This document shows, in pieces, positions 9,243-22,521 of a stretch of 64,000 bases of DNA. The translations under genes were made by a program, and so were the position numbers. The first letter of the stretch is position 1; every line of letters starts with the position of its first letter. Origin of the DNA: Chalciporus piperatus (Eukaryota > Basidiomycota > Agaricomycetes > Boletales > Boletaceae); NCBI GenBank assembly GCA_038093975.1, contig JBBPTG010000108.1:1-64000 (forward strand), written 5' to 3'. The notes beneath the pieces are model-generated. The model saw nothing but the letters and a program-made list of their open reading frames with translations, was not told where the DNA came from and did not search any database.

Positions 9243-12200
9243 ATGGGACATCTGATAACCTTAGCAACGTATGTACGGCCTTATCTCACGAGTGCGTCGC
9301 TGATCCCCCCTAAAGCTGGTAAAGTTCTGAGCTCCGAGAATCCCGCCCACATATCTGATCCTTCACAGCTCCTTGAACCAATGGGCTCTCGATTTTCAGG
9401 TAAGAGGCAATCCAACACTATCAGCACAACTTATGAACCGCGTGTTATAGGGGAATTATGAGCGTATCATCGAAAGTATTACTATAGCCAAACAGCGAGG
9501 AGCCACGCTGAGAGTGGGACCAGAGCTGGAGATCCCGTGAGTGTTTGCCTCCCGCTTACCACAAGAAACTCATGGAGTACAGGGGATATGGATGCTACGA
9601 TCACTTCCTAGAAGGTCGCTAGCTTCATTGATTGAGCGTGCACATGACCTGATGATACCGCCACAGGGGACACCGTTTTGCATTCATGGGAAGTCCTAGC
9701 CAAGATCCTCGCAGGTGAAGAAACCATGGGGATTATTTGCGACATTGGCATGTAGGTACCCGCGTGCCTTAGACGTCAAGAAATAATAGATTCATGCGAC
9801 ACCCACAGGCCAGTGGTACACAAGAACGTCATCTATAACTGCAGAGTTGTAGTCCACAACAAGCAGATCCTAATGATCCGTCCCAAGATGTGGCTTGCCA
9901 ACGATGGTAACTATCGCGAGATGAGATACTTCACGCCATGGATGAAGCATCGCCAATGGGAAGACCACTTCTTGCCTAGAATCATCCAAGCAGTCACTAA
10001 GCAGGTGGGGACCCAATATTGCGATTTCTGTGCCGAGGTTGACTAGTTTGTCCGGCAGACTAAAGTACCTTTCGGTGACTGCGTGGTCAGCACCGTCGAT
10101 ACATGTATTGGTGTGGAGCTCTGCGAAGAGTTGTTCACGCCCTTGAGGTTGGTTTCGTGTTTGCTTGCAATGGACCCAGCCTGACTCATGCACGGACAGT
10201 CCACATATCTCGATGGGCCTTGATGGTGTTGAGATCTTCACAAACTCGAGTGGAAGTCACCACGAGCTCCGTAAGCTTTACACACGTGTCGAGTTGATCA
10301 AGGAGGCCACTTTGAAGGTGAGAAACAGACTGTTGAATGATGAAACCAACAGCCACATTGATCATTGCTAGCTCGGTGGGGTGTACCTGTACGCCAACCA
10401 ACAAGGATGTGACGGTGACCGTCTTTACTACGACGGATGCGCCATGATCGCGATGAACGGCCATATCGTGGCGCAAGGCTCCCAATTCTCTCTCAGCGAT
10501 GTTGAGGTCGTCACGGCTACCATAGATATCGAGGACGTCCGCGCCCACCGTACGTCTCGCAGTAGAGGTCTCCAAGCTGCCTCTTCGGAAAAATATCACC
10601 GGATCGAGGTTCCTTTCGCACTCTCTGAAGGCAAATTTGGCGAGACGGGAGGGGAGCAGAGCTTGGCTCTCAAAGTAGACCTGAAGGTAGCCAAGTTCCA
10701 CACACCTGAAGAAGAAATTGCGTTCGTCTCTTGTCATCGTGTACTCGTGTTCCCTGGTTCCCTGACTAATACTACCCCGATAGACTCGGGCCTGCTTGCT
10801 GGCTCTGGGATTACCTCCGTCGATCTCGGACTCAGGGGTACTTTGTGCCTTTGAGTGGCGGTATCGACAGTTGTGCGACAGCAGCGATCGTGTACTCCAT
10901 GTGCCGACTAGTGGCGGAGGCTGCTACCCGTGCCAGTAAGCGTACTGCATTTTTCGACACAGTTGCTACTCACCTATACGCGATTTAAACAGACAAACAG
11001 GTCATTGCCGATGCTCGTCGCATCGCGGGAGAGCCCGAGGACTCGAGCTACATCCCTTCAGACCCTAGAGAGTTCTGCAACCGTGTATTTCACACCTGTT
11101 ACATGGGTACCGAAAATTCCAGTGCGGAGACGAGAGCGAGAGCCAAAGATCTCGCACAAGCGATCGGGAGGTGCTCCATTTCCGCGTTCTAAAAGAGAAG
11201 AATGCTGACGGAGGTGCTAGCTATCACATCGACCTCAACATGGACACTGTCGTTACCTCCGTTCGTGACTTGTTTGCCTTTGTGACGGGCGCGAGACCTC
11301 GATTCAGAGCGCATGGGGGTACAGCTGCGGAGAACCTGGCTTTGCAGAACATTCAGGTTAGCAACTTTATATTAGTGCTATTATATCATTGATTCTATAT
11401 CGGATTAGGCCCGGCTGCGCATGGTGCTATCATACCTGTTCGCCCAGCTCCTGCCATGGGTTAGAGGGAGACAAGGTGGACTGCTCGTTCTGGGCAGTGC
11501 CAACGTCGACGAGAGGTGAGTGCCTACTTGCTAATCATCGTTCCCGTGCCTTTCTGATGAGGAAATCGATAGTTTGCGAGGGTACTTGACCAAGTACGAC
11601 TGCTCTTCAGGTACGATTGAAGTCGTATGCGCAAACCCGAAGTTGCTAACACGTCGAAATGACAGCGGACATCAATCCTATCGGAGGTATCAGTAAGACG
11701 GACCTCAAGAAGTTCATCGCTTACGCAGAAGGCGCATTCGATCTTCCCATTCTTCGAAGGTACGACCCAACCACGTTTTTCTACGTGACTTGATTGATTT
11801 GACGCATCATCCTACCAGTTTCTTGGATGCTATCCCAACAGCAGAGCTGGAACCCATATCCGAGAACTATATGCAAGCAGACGAGGCAAGTCCATTATCC
11901 ATGGGCCATCGATTTGACGCTAACGGCTTCGCAGGTGGACATGGGTATGACATACGACGAACTGTCCGTCTTTGGAAGACTTCGCAAAGTAGAGAAATGT
12001 GGACCATACAGCATGTTCACCAAGCTGGTTCACGAGTGGGGCGCAATTCTGTCTCCAGTCCAGGTAAGACGATGTGCTTCGAGGCTCAAGAGGGGGGTAT
12101 CTAACAAGCACGATGACAGATCGCGGAGAAAGTCAAACATTTCTTCTTTGAACATGCGCGTAATAGACACAAGATGACGACCTTGACACCATCGTATCAC

Positions 12201-12464
12201 GCTGTGGGTGATTCTTCTTTCTGCTCTCTTGAACGTCACTGATGATACCGCCTTCAGGAATCATATAGTCCAGATGATAACAGTACGCACTGACACCTTC
12301 GATGACATCGCGGCAGATACTGATGTTGATATTTGATAGGGTTCGACCTTCGACCTTTCCTCTATCCTTCGAGGTTCCCTTGGCAATTCAAGAAGATCGA
12401 TCAAGTCGCCGCTGTCCTCCCCGACAGATCCAACCTCGGACCAGACAAGACCAAGACTGATTGA
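9243..12464 (+). CDS. QNS1: Glutamine-dependent NAD+ synthetase
   Basis: Multi-exon gene with short introns. Splicing gives MGHLITLAT, then LNQWALDF, and continues collinearly with the Qns1/NADSYN1 family to a stop at 12462-12464. The N-terminal nitrilase-like glutaminase carries [23 protein letters not shown] and the [17 protein letters not shown] region. The C-terminal synthetase has the PP-loop [11 protein letters not shown] and, later, [29 protein letters not shown] and [12 protein letters not shown]. It makes NAD+ from deamido-NAD+, ATP and glutamine, the final step of de novo and Preiss-Handler NAD synthesis in the cytosol. About 700 residues, as expected. A damaged copy of its 3' end lies directly downstream. 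Confidence 0.95.
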
Positions 12465-12879
12465 CAACATCGCCCATCCCATGTGAACGATCAAACGGGG
12501 TATATTTGTTGCTGAGTTGTACAGCGCGGATGAAGTTCTACAACAATGTCGTAAGCCAAGGAAGAGTGGGTCAGCATGTACAGTAAATGTGAAAGAGTAG
12601 GCTATATCCGTAAGGAATGAGATACCACCATCTCAGATGGTACCAATTGTGCTCAGGACTTTTGAAGTTCGGCGTTGAATGTTGAGTCTGAGTCCTGACT
12701 TCGTATTCAAGTTAAGTAGGGCATGCCGACCTTTTTGAGCAGCGACTTCAGCAAGTGACGCATCATCCAAGGTAATTCCTGGGGCATGACTTAGACCGTA
12801 GCGAGGGCGCTAGGGAGGGGGGCCTAACTATGTGAAGACACTTTGCATCACGGGTTTCGGATTTGCCATACCCTCTCCT

Positions 12880-13392
12880 TGGCCCTATGCGCCTTCCTCC
12901 AAGATTCACATTAGAGTGGAGCATCCAGCACGCCGTAGGCTGATTCACGAGTGGGGAGAGATCTTGTCGCTAATCCAGGTAAGACGATGTGCTTTGAGGT
13001 TCAAGTGGGCATCAAAACAAACCACGCTGTGAGTCGGAATCCTGCGTGCTCTCATCAGGAATCATACAGTCCGGATGATAACATTACGCACCGACATGGA
13101 TCTTGATAGGGTTCGACCTGGCTTTCCCGTACCCTTCGAGGTTCCCTTTGCAATTCAAGAAGACCGATCAAGTCGCCGCCGTCCTCGGACTAGAAAAGGC
13201 CAAGGCAGACTAACATCCCATTCTAAACGAACGTCAACGTGGGTATATTCGGTTGCTGAGTTGTACAATGCGGAAAGGAGTTCTACAACAAGTTGTGAGC
13301 CAAGGAAGAGAGGGTCAGTATGTATACAGTAAAAATGAATGAGGAAGCCCGTGAGTAGGTCATGTCCGTAGGAATCGAGAGATACCGCTCTG
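12880..13392 (+). pseudogene. Partial duplicate of the NAD+ synthetase 3' end
   Basis: Sequence from about 12,915 repeats that from about 12,010: TTCACGAGTGGGG, then the splice donor region CAGGTAAGACGATGTGCTT, then AATCATA(C/T)AGTCC and GGGTTCGACCT. It continues into the 3' UTR (GCTGAGTTGTACA, GCCAAGGAAGAG). The copy is broken: it lacks an internal exon of about 100 bp, the donor after the TCCGGATGATAAC segment has changed from GT to TT, and the frame stops early. The last bases overlap the 3' end of SEC6, and a trace of the SEC6 end also sits in the 3' flank of the intact gene near 12,605-12,630. The duplicated unit therefore spanned the junction of the two convergent genes. Confidence 0.85.
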
Positions 13393-15787
13393 AACGACTA
13401 TTTTCTTCATGATGGTCGGTTCGGGCGCTAGAGAAAAGGTATCACGCGGGATGAGTATACGAAAGGTGTGGTAAACCGGATACTTACGATCCGTAAGGCC
13501 ATCCTCTTTCACTTTACGCTTGATAGCATCCATGACCTCGTTGGCGGCAGTACGGTCAAGGTCACCGCGTGCCCTTACCAGGGCTTCCACGAATGGTAGG
13601 CACGGACCGTGGACCTTGGCAAACGACCAGTAGGACAAGAACACCATACTCTTGGACGCCTCCAACATCGCAAGAATCTGTTCGATGACCTCAAAGTACT
13701 GCTCCAACTCCTTGTCTGGTTTGAAATCCCCAAAGAAGGCAAACGCGACGCTAATATCCCCTTTGATGCGCTCCGTCGCTTCAGGGAGACGCAATTTCGG
13801 TGAGTTGGCAAGTGCGGTGAGGTATGTGACGAGGAAAGCGTCGAGGAGGTATTCCACCATGAGTTCGAAAAGGAGAGGTTTGACGAATTGTTGGTCAGAC
13901 GTAAAATCTTTCATCGTCACCACGATCTGCTCAATGATACCATCGTACCAAGCCGTTTGGAAGAGCTGTTTGGTGGCTGGTTTGAGGTCGTTGAAGATGA
14001 TGTCGATGAAGGCCTGGATACATTTCCTGGCGACGTCTGAGTTACCGTCAATGGCATCGTTGAGCTTCTCGTTAATAGGGGTTCTGTACTTTTGGGAGAC
14101 GAGCGGTTCTAGCTTGCTCAGGAGCGCTTCGGTGTAATGCGCGGACTTGATCTGGTCGTTGGCAAGTGCGAGACAGTACTCCGCAAGACCACCCATGACT
14201 TCTTCAGGCTTCTCCGTCTGCTTCTTGAACTCCGCCTCCAGCACTTTGGTCCATTGATCTTGTATACCACGCATGACCCGACTGATCTCCTCGACCACGC
14301 GAGCGAGAATGGCACCCTGACCACTCTCCATCGCTGCATCGATCTGTTGATTGACCATCTGGAACAAAATGACAGCACCCTGGGTGCCATAAAACCCATC
14401 GCTGTCTACCTCCGGTTGCGTTGCCCGCGTCGTGAATTCTTGAATCTCGGTCTTCATGAGATTGGTAGTCCATTCGTCGAGCTTTTTCACGATGAGTTTG
14501 AGATAATCTTCGATGAGACTTTGTTCTTCGCCGTTGAGAAGCGGTGGCTCGAGAAGCTCGGGAGGTACGTTGAGCTCTTTCATGCTCTTCTTGTATTCCT
14601 TGAGCCATGCGTGGAGGTGGAGCAGAATACTCGCTTCTGGTTCTGCGTCCATGAGACGTTGGAGCGTTGCGTTGAGGTTCTTGTGATACGCCTTGATATA
14701 GAACGCATACATCTCGTAGCTGGGTGGGAAGCAGGGAGCGACATCGCTTTCAATGCGAATGAGGTCTTGGTAAATCCAACCCAGGCTGTCCAGGAAGGCG
14801 CCTGGATCTCGCTCGTGTCGTTCGTAGGCATTATCAAATGCAGCTTGGATGGATTCAGTGATGACTGTGGTGATCTTGGAGCGGTAGTGTTTGAGAACGC
14901 GGGCGTTTGCTTGCATAGACTTGAATTTGGAGGCAGCGTCCATCTTGGCGGCCTTTTTGACTAGACGAATGGCGATGGCCTAGTAACAATACCTTGGTGA
15001 GTGGATAACCAAGCGAGAAGGCATATGTATGCGTACCTTTTCGTCCTCTCTTCCTTCGAGTTCCACTATCTTGATGAGCTTGACAACGACATCCAGATAG
15101 CCACCCCGCACAAGCGGCAATATATTCCGTGCAAGCTCTATGAGATAACTCTCAAAGTCCACTATCAACTGCGAAAGTCTCTCAAACATCCGACTCAGTT
15201 TCTGACGAGACGCAGCGGAAGCTTGCTTTGCTTGATGCATGGTCTGATTCCGGAATCCCTCGAGACGGTTGATTTGGAAGTGAATTTGGAGGAGGTTGGG
15301 AGCGGGACCGATAAGTTTTTCTTGGTCTGCGGCGAGCATGTCCTCGAGCATGTCGAGTTTGGAGTTCATTCCCAAGAGGTTGTTGACCATCTCCTCTGTC
15401 TGCTCGAAGTTGCGGTGAACCATAGACACCTGAACGAAGACAAAACATCATTCCACCTCAATTCATGACCATGCCTCTCGCAGAACTCACCCTACTAATC
15501 TGATCGAACGTCGACACAGCGTTCTGTGGATCCAAAGAGATCCTATCAATGGTCTGCATCTCCTCCTTGATGACCTGGACGTTGTTCCTCGTCCCCAACA
15601 GCTTCTTGAGTCCCTCGCGGGTCGCATCGAGCTGTTCTTTGACGCCGCTTTTGAGTCGGGCGTCGATAGAGGCTTTCTCTTTCTCGAGTTTCTTGCGGAA
15701 GGCGGCGACTTTGACGAGGTCGTCGGGTGATTGGAGGTATTCGCCGATGGCTTGGGCGGCGGATACCTGGGAAGCGACCATCGCCAT
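13360..15787 (-). CDS. SEC6: Exocyst complex component Sec6
   Basis: Four exons read 15787-15491, 15429-15037, 14979-13488 and 13427-13360 and splice in frame to 749 residues, close to Sec6/EXOC3 of other eukaryotes. The N-terminal coiled coil (residues about 15-120) is followed by a helical rod. Family-like segments include MVHRNFEQTEEMVNNLL, LEDMLAADQEKLIGPAPNLL and, late in the protein, LVEYLLDAFLVTYLTAL. Sec6 is a core subunit of the exocyst, which tethers secretory vesicles to the plasma membrane at growing hyphal tips and septa. The last intron is 59 bp and the final exon encodes only about 22 residues. It is convergent with NAD+ synthetase and divergent from COQ6. No damage seen. Confidence 0.93.
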
Positions 15788-15974
15788 GATGGGCAGGAAC
15801 TCGGAAACTGGACGCTGAGACGGGTGTGGTGATGTCTGTGGTCAACGTTGGTGGCGATGGAGTAGCAAGTAATAGTACATAGTACTACGAAGGTTGAGTA
15901 CACACATCGTACTTGTCGGTTACCAAACTCTACACAGCTCTACACTCGACTATTCCACTCTTCCAGCATCTACC
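15788..15974. promoter_or_regulatory. Shared promoter of SEC6 and COQ6
   Basis: 187 bp separate the two divergent ATGs. No clear TATA box is visible. If COQ6 starts at the in-frame upstream ATG (15894) the gap is only about 106 bp. Confidence 0.55.
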
Positions 15975-17924
15975 ATGGCTTCGCTGACAGTGCAGCGTTC
16001 ACTGTCAAAGAAGATCCTTGGGATACCATGTCACCGAGCAGTTTTGTCTCGCGCATTTTCGACCGGCTCAATCCAGGACAAAGACGTAGTGATCGTGGGT
16101 GGAGGACCAGTCGGCCTTGCGTTAGCGAGTGCACTAGGTGAGTATCGGTCAGCTACTCGTGCTATGGGACTAGGAGTTCTCAGTCAACAGTAGGCTCGAA
16201 TAAACTTGTGCAAGAGTCAATTCAGGTCGCGCTAGTCGATGCTGGTGACTTGTCCAAGATACGCGACTGGTCACTTCCTTCCGACACGTACTCGAATCGT
16301 GTTAGTTCAATCACAAATACCTCAAGAAACTTCCTAGAGGGTATGTATTAGGGTCATGACATGAAACTGCTTCGTATTCATTTTGTGTAGGCATTGGCGC
16401 ATGGGCACATGTAGATGCTGTTCGCACCAGCCCCGTCCATGAAATGCAGGTGACTCGCGTCCAGTCTTGTCCTTGACTTATTGACAAGGGATAATATGAT
16501 GTAGGTCTGGGATGGCATATCAGATGCACGTATTCATTTCGACGCTGAAGAACTCCCTTCAGTTGGCAATGTTGCTGAACCGAGCGAGATGGCAAGACTG
16601 ACAGAAAACCTCAATTTACAACGAGCTTTCCTTCGCCATCTCGCAAGCCTTGAGGGTATCCAGCTGCTACAAAAAGTCAAGGTCGAGTCGATTCAGCGTG
16701 ATGCTGATGGAAATGGTTGGCCCCTGGTCCACCTATCCGATGGCACGACAATTCGTGCAAGACTCCTTGTAAGTCCCTACCTCTCAATATTTTTGTCTCC
16801 TTGTTTAGACTCGATACCAGGTCGGCGCAGACGGATTAAACTCGCCTGTTCGCTCTCACGCCGGGATTTCGACCTATGGATGGTCATACGATACGCAAGC
16901 AATGGTCGCTACTCTTAACCACGCACCCAAAGGCGCATTCCAGAAACCCAATTATACAGCATACCAGAAGCTCCTTCCGACCGGGCCCATTGCATTCCTT
17001 CCCCTTTCTCCTACGGTCTCTTCCCTCGTTTGGTCAACTCGGCCCCATCTTGCGGCGGCACTGTGCAAGTCAGACCCAGCGGTGTTGGCGAGTGTGGTCA
17101 ACGCTGCATTCCGCTTGCCGGACATATCGATGCGGTATCTCCACGAACGTATTCTGGAGGCCGATGCTACTGGCCAATCCATCTCACCGGAAGCAATTCT
17201 GGAAGAGATTGCATTCAGAGAGAGATCGCATAACATCTCAAAATACTCTGCATATGCGTCTGCAACGTCGGCTCTCTCAGCTGGAATTCCACCAAACGAC
17301 GCGGATTCCGTCCCACCTCTCGTCACTTCAATTCAAGCGGGTACAATTGCCAGCTTCCCCCTCAGGTATAACCACGCAGAAGCCTACTTGGGCGAGGGAG
17401 AGGGCTCTCGGACCGTGCTTGTAGGGGATGCCGCACACACCATACATCCCCTTGCGGGACAGGGACTTAACCTAGGTTTGGGGGATGTCGAGTGTCTCGC
17501 TCGCTGTATTACCCAAACCCTCGAGCGTGGTGGTGACATCGGTAGCTATCATCATTCTACATGACCCTCTGAGCACTCCTCACGAGATTCTAACCCATTT
17601 CCTCCAGGCTCATATACTGCCCTTCGTCCCTATGCCAGCGAGCGTTACTTCGAAAACCACAAGATAATGTCTGCCGTAGACAAACTTCACAAAATGTACT
17701 CGTCGACGCTCGAACCGGTCGTCTGGGCACGTTCAGTGGGCCTCGAGGTGCTGAATGAGCTGGACTCTATCAAGGCTGCGCTCATGATGGATGCTGGAGG
17801 TGGTGGGTCTATGCGCTCGGGATGGGAGTGGAATGTGCTCGCGAAGGGTGTAGAGGGACTTGCTACTGGGTGGAGTACTGCGAGGGCGTTGGGGGAGGCG
17901 ATCAAGGCCTTCAAGTTCTTGTGA
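15975..17924 (+). CDS. COQ6: Ubiquinone biosynthesis monooxygenase Coq6
   Basis: Multi-exon gene for a flavoprotein monooxygenase of roughly 500 residues. The start gives an Arg/Ser-rich mitochondrial presequence (MASLTVQRSLSKKILG to SRAFSTG), followed by the FAD-binding motif DVVIVGGGPVGLALASALG. Later come LLVGADGLNSPVR (after splicing) and the family signature VGDAAHTIHPLAGQGLNLG, whose GD contacts FAD ribose. Coq6 hydroxylates ring carbon C5 of the coenzyme Q precursor on the matrix face of the inner mitochondrial membrane. I chose the ATG at 15975 because it opens the presequence; an in-frame ATG lies 81 bp upstream. The 3' end is 149 bp from the DNA ligase IV start on the same strand. 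Confidence 0.93.
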
Positions 17925-18073
17925 TAAAACCTTTGTAGGGAAACCAATTTGGAATGAACTCCTAACACTCCGCCGTCGCCAAACAAGTGTAAATAACACG
18001 CACATGTACCCTTGTGACCCCATCCTTGAGAGCGAACCAGCGTGTTGAACAAGTTGACTTGAATCAAGACAGG

Positions 18074-21000
18074 ATGATGCAGCCTACACCAGCGTCCTCG
18101 CTGCCACCAGGTTTACCCGAGCCAATGGATAAAGAAGAGACTGTGTACCCAGCGCCACCCCAGAACAAAGGCAGTGCCCCTTTTGCGGTCCTAGCAGGTC
18201 TGTTCGACAAGCTATCAACTGAACGCAAGCCAGAACGTCGAAGGCGTCTACTCGCTGCATGGTTCAACGTATGTTACTGGTTCCAGTCCTTTCTCGCACA
18301 GCTTGACAGTGTGGTGTAGCATTGGAGGCAGGAAATCGGCTACGATCTTTACCCCGCTCTTCGCCTCATTCTTCCTCAGGCACGTTTATTGAACATATCC
18401 AGATCAAAAGGTAAATTTAAGAGCGCATATAGAAAGATCGTGAGCGTGCAGTGTATGGCCTCAAAGAGAAGAACCTCGCCAAGGCGTACATCAAACTCAT
18501 TCCCCTCGGCATGAAAGATGTAGATGCAACTCGACTCCTCAACTGGAAGAAGCCCTCTGGGAAACATGTCTGTATTTTTGCAAGTCGTTGATGGCTTCCG
18601 TCTGAGGCTAGTTACAGGCCGGGTCGGGTGATTTCCCCAACGTACTTTACGACGTCGTAAGCAAGCGTTCCTCAGTGGTCGAGGGTTCGCTTTCTGTCGA
18701 TGACTTGAACTGCATCCTCGACGAGTTGTCCCAGCACACGGCAAAACAGTAGGTTTTCGTTTGTTTTCTCGACTTGTGCATTCATTTTCACGCATAGAGA
18801 CATTCAGTCCAAAATTCTTCAACGCATCTACAACCGCGCGACCGCCGAGGAACAGCGATGGATCGTTCGCATCGTGCTCAAGGGTATCATGTTTCTCCAA
18901 GGTCCGCCTCAGAAGACACCCGCTGACTCACTGCGTTGCGTTAGACATGATCATATCCGTCAAGGAGACAACCGTGTTCTCCGTGTTTCACCCTGACGCC
19001 GAGGATTTATTTAACACCTGTTCGGATCTGAAGAAAGTCGCTTGGGAGTTGGCAGATCCAATTCGCCGGCTTAATCCAGAGGTCTGACGATTTTGAAACA
19101 ATCTGGAAACAAGACTCAAACATCCACAGGACAAAGCTATCCAATTGTTCAAAGCCTTTGCTCCGATGCTTTGCAAGCGACCGAAATCCAAGATTGAAGA
19201 AACTGTCAAGGAAATGCAGGGTCGAGCATTCATCATCGAAGAGAAGCTTGATGGAGAGCGAATGCAGTTGCACAAGCGTGGCAACGAGTATTTCTACTGT
19301 TCAAGGTAAAAAAAGCTTGGACCCCCACACTCCATTCACTAACATGTTTTCAGGAAAGGCAAGGATTATACGTACCTGTATGGAAAGCACGTCGGCGCGG
19401 GTAGTTTGACTCCGCATATCGATGCCGCCTTTGACGAGCGTGTTGAAGAGTACGTCCGTAACCTTTCGATTAAAATGTATTTTAACCGGAACCATAGCAT
19501 CATATTGGATGGCGAAATGCTGGTGTGGGACCCGGTATCCGAGCGCATTTTACCGTTTGGAACTCTGAAAACTGCTGCCCTTGGTGCGCATTTGACACCC
19601 CTCTGTGTGAGATGTTTCTTATTCCGCATATACAGACAAGTCCAAGGGAGACGACGATTCGAGACCATGCTGTACGTGTTGCAATTTTCACCCGATAGGC
19701 TCCCACATCTCACTGTTACCAGTCAAAGTGTTTGATCTACTGTATCTCAACGGGATGTCTCTTCATAAGAAGTCACTCAAATTCCGAAAACGCAATCTTC
19801 GTGCTTGCCTCCAAGAAGTACCTGGACGATTGGAATTCACCGTCGAGTTCGAAGGTAAAACTGCAAAGGAGGTAAGGCAGAGAATGGATGAAGTCATGGC
19901 GTCTCGAGGTGAAGGCCTCATCATCAAGCATCCGGACTCGGAGTATACGCTAAACGGGCGTAACAAGGATTGGATCAAGGTTAAACCTGAGTACATGGTA
20001 TGTCTCTCTCCGGGGTGTATGTGTGTTACTCACTTCTGTTGATGTAGGACGACTTGGGAGAAACCGTTGATGTGTTAGTTGTAGGCGGGTATTGCGTGGT
20101 TGATGTAGTTGAATCCGACTGATCGAGTCTTCAGGTGGCAACTATGGCACTAGGAAGCGTTCGGGTGGTGTATCCACCCTGATATGCGCAGCGCTCGACG
20201 ACCGACATGGAGGCGGTGACGAGCCAAGGTGAGAACCGTCTCATCGCTCTTCGTGGACCAGTCGCTCACGAGCTTCCTAGGTATAGCACCTTCGTACGCG
20301 TCGGTTCAGGCTTGAGCTTTGTCGACTATGTGTGGATTCGTCGAAAGCCGTGGAAGCCGTGGGATCCCAAAGCTCCTCCAGAGTTCTTGCAGACCTCGAA
20401 GCGGGGTCATGACGACAAGGGCGATGTCTACCTTGAACCTGCCGAGTGTGTTTCGTCTGTTGCCTTTCCGCTCAGGGCTGACATCTTTGTAGTTCATTCA
20501 TATTGAGAGTGAAGGCGTCTGAGATTACGACCACTGGTGAGTACTTGTTTATTGAGTGATTTCTCTTTGTTTTGGCTCTAACATCTTTGTAGACCAGTAT
20601 CACCTCGGTTGTACGATGCGTTTCCCTCGAGCTCTGACGATTCGAGACGACCTTGGAATCGACGACTGCATGACTGCATCAGGTTCGTTCTTTTGAGTTT
20701 TACACAGTTTCCTGTGACTCAATCATGATAGCCATTTTGGAAACTATGCGTACAGAACGTAAGAGGAAGATGGAGAAAGATGCCAGGTGAGCTTTATCAA
20801 ATTCCTATCTCGCAACGACTACATCTACTGGTATAGTTTTGACGATCGAAAGAAACGGAAAAAGACGACAAAAAAGGTAGCTTCACAAATCTTGTGTCAA
20901 ATTTCACCTACAAAATTTTGTTCTTAGCCAACGGTTTTGCCACAGTACCAAGGTCCGAGCCTTGGCAAAGTTGAAGTCGAGTCGGACTTGTTTGAGGACA

Positions 21001-22521
21001 TGAAGTTCAGTGAGTAAATGGGATGTTGCTCATGGACCAACTTGATTTTGAGACGCTGGATAGTGGTGTCTGCGGATCCAAAGTCAAGGACGGGTGAACA
21101 AGACCGCAAGGAACTGATGAAACTGTATGAAGTTATGCCGTCACCCTTGAACAACTACTCACCCTTGATAGGATTCACGCCAATGGGGGAGGTTGTGTAC
21201 AAGTTGTCACGTCTCAGCAGCCTGTGATGGTCGTGTATGGTGGGACTACGATGCGTAAGTCTTCAAGTTTTGGAGACGATGGATTACGATTGACTGACGG
21301 CACGCAAGCCTATGACATTAAACTGCTGATCAACAAAGCAACGGTCGATATCGTTCGACCCAAGTGGATCTTGGACTGCGTCGCCAGGGGGGAACTTGTT
21401 CCACTGAAGAAGAGGTAACTCAGCTTATAATTTCGCATTCAATTGTCAGAGCTCATTGTTTCCGCAAAAAGATACTTCTTCCATGCCTCCGATGACCGGC
21501 AGATGTCTGCAGAATACACTGGACCTGATAGCGAAGAAGAGGACCAGGAAATGGCTGATGGGACACAGCAACAACCTCAAGAAAAAGATGCAAGTCTCAA
21601 GATAGAGCCTGCTGAGGATGTGGATCCTGCGCTTGCGGATTGGTTCAGTGTAGATGCTAAACAGGCGGTTCCTGAAGACAGCGAAACCGAACCTGAGAGT
21701 GACGCGGATTCTGTCGATCAGGATGTCGGAGAAGATGCCGACGAGTGGGTTGATGTGGAGCCAAGTGGTAGCGAGATGCTGGAATCCGTGCCGGATTCTG
21801 TAAGGGTTTCGTTGAAATTTCAGCGTGGCATCGTTGACATGTTGTCGAGCAGTCCGTCACTGACGAATCGCAGGAGCAGGTGAGTCATGTTGTTTGTCTT
21901 TTGGGGTATCGTAGCTGATCGCGTGCAGGATGTCTCTATGGGCGAGCCTTCGGGACGTGAATACGACACAACTCACATCTTCAAGCATTCGTATGTGCAA
22001 ATTACAGTTTCCCTTCCGAATGATGTTCCATGCAATATTTTTTCATGTTTATAGGTGTTTCTATCTCGATTCTCCACAAAACGCCCGTAAGAACGGGATG
22101 ACTGTGAATACGAAGCACGAGAAGGAAATTGCCGATCAGTGCGTGTCAGTTTCCCATGCGAATGAGCGGGCACTCATGTACTTGAACCTAGTTTCCTCCA
22201 ACTCTCTCATAGCGTTGAAGAGAATGGAGGCAAAGTTGTGGAGTTGAACGATCCAAAACTAACTCACGTTGTCCTTGACAAGCGCGATATTTCACGACGG
22301 GTTACGTTGATGCAACTGACATCCAAGTGCGGGAACGTCTTTCCACTCTTTAACCAGCTGACATGGGCATTGGTTATAGGCCGAAACGACGCCGTTTGGT
22401 CATATCGGACTTTATTGCTGTTTGTCTGGATGAGGAGACATTGCTTGACGAGGAGGGTAAGTCGATCTTGTGTAGGTTCTCACCGACTCTCACGCGTTTC
22501 ATTCTAGATTTCGCGCCTTGA
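18074..22521 (+). CDS. LIG4: DNA ligase IV
   Basis: About 20 exons that I could splice without a break from MMQPTPASSLPPG to LLDEEDFAP, giving roughly 1,000 residues. The N-terminal DNA-binding domain includes KDRERAVYGLKEKNLAKAY. The nucleotidyltransferase has the active-site motif EEKLDGERMQ, with the AMP-accepting Lys, then GEGLIIKH and DWIKVKPEYMDD. The C-terminus has two BRCT-like segments (around VRPKWILDCV and RRLVISDFIAVCLDE) separated by an acidic linker. It seals double-strand breaks in non-homologous end joining with an XRCC4/Lif1 partner in the nucleus. Two introns appear to use GC-AG borders (donors GCACGT near 18,380 and GCGGGT near 20,088). No sign of inactivation. Confidence 0.94.

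Noticed and set aside
9870..10737. Long minus-strand frames
   Set aside because: Antisense to the conserved NAD+ synthetase exons.
14137..14964. 275-codon plus-strand frame inside SEC6
   Set aside because: It is antisense to the clearly conserved Sec6 coding exon.
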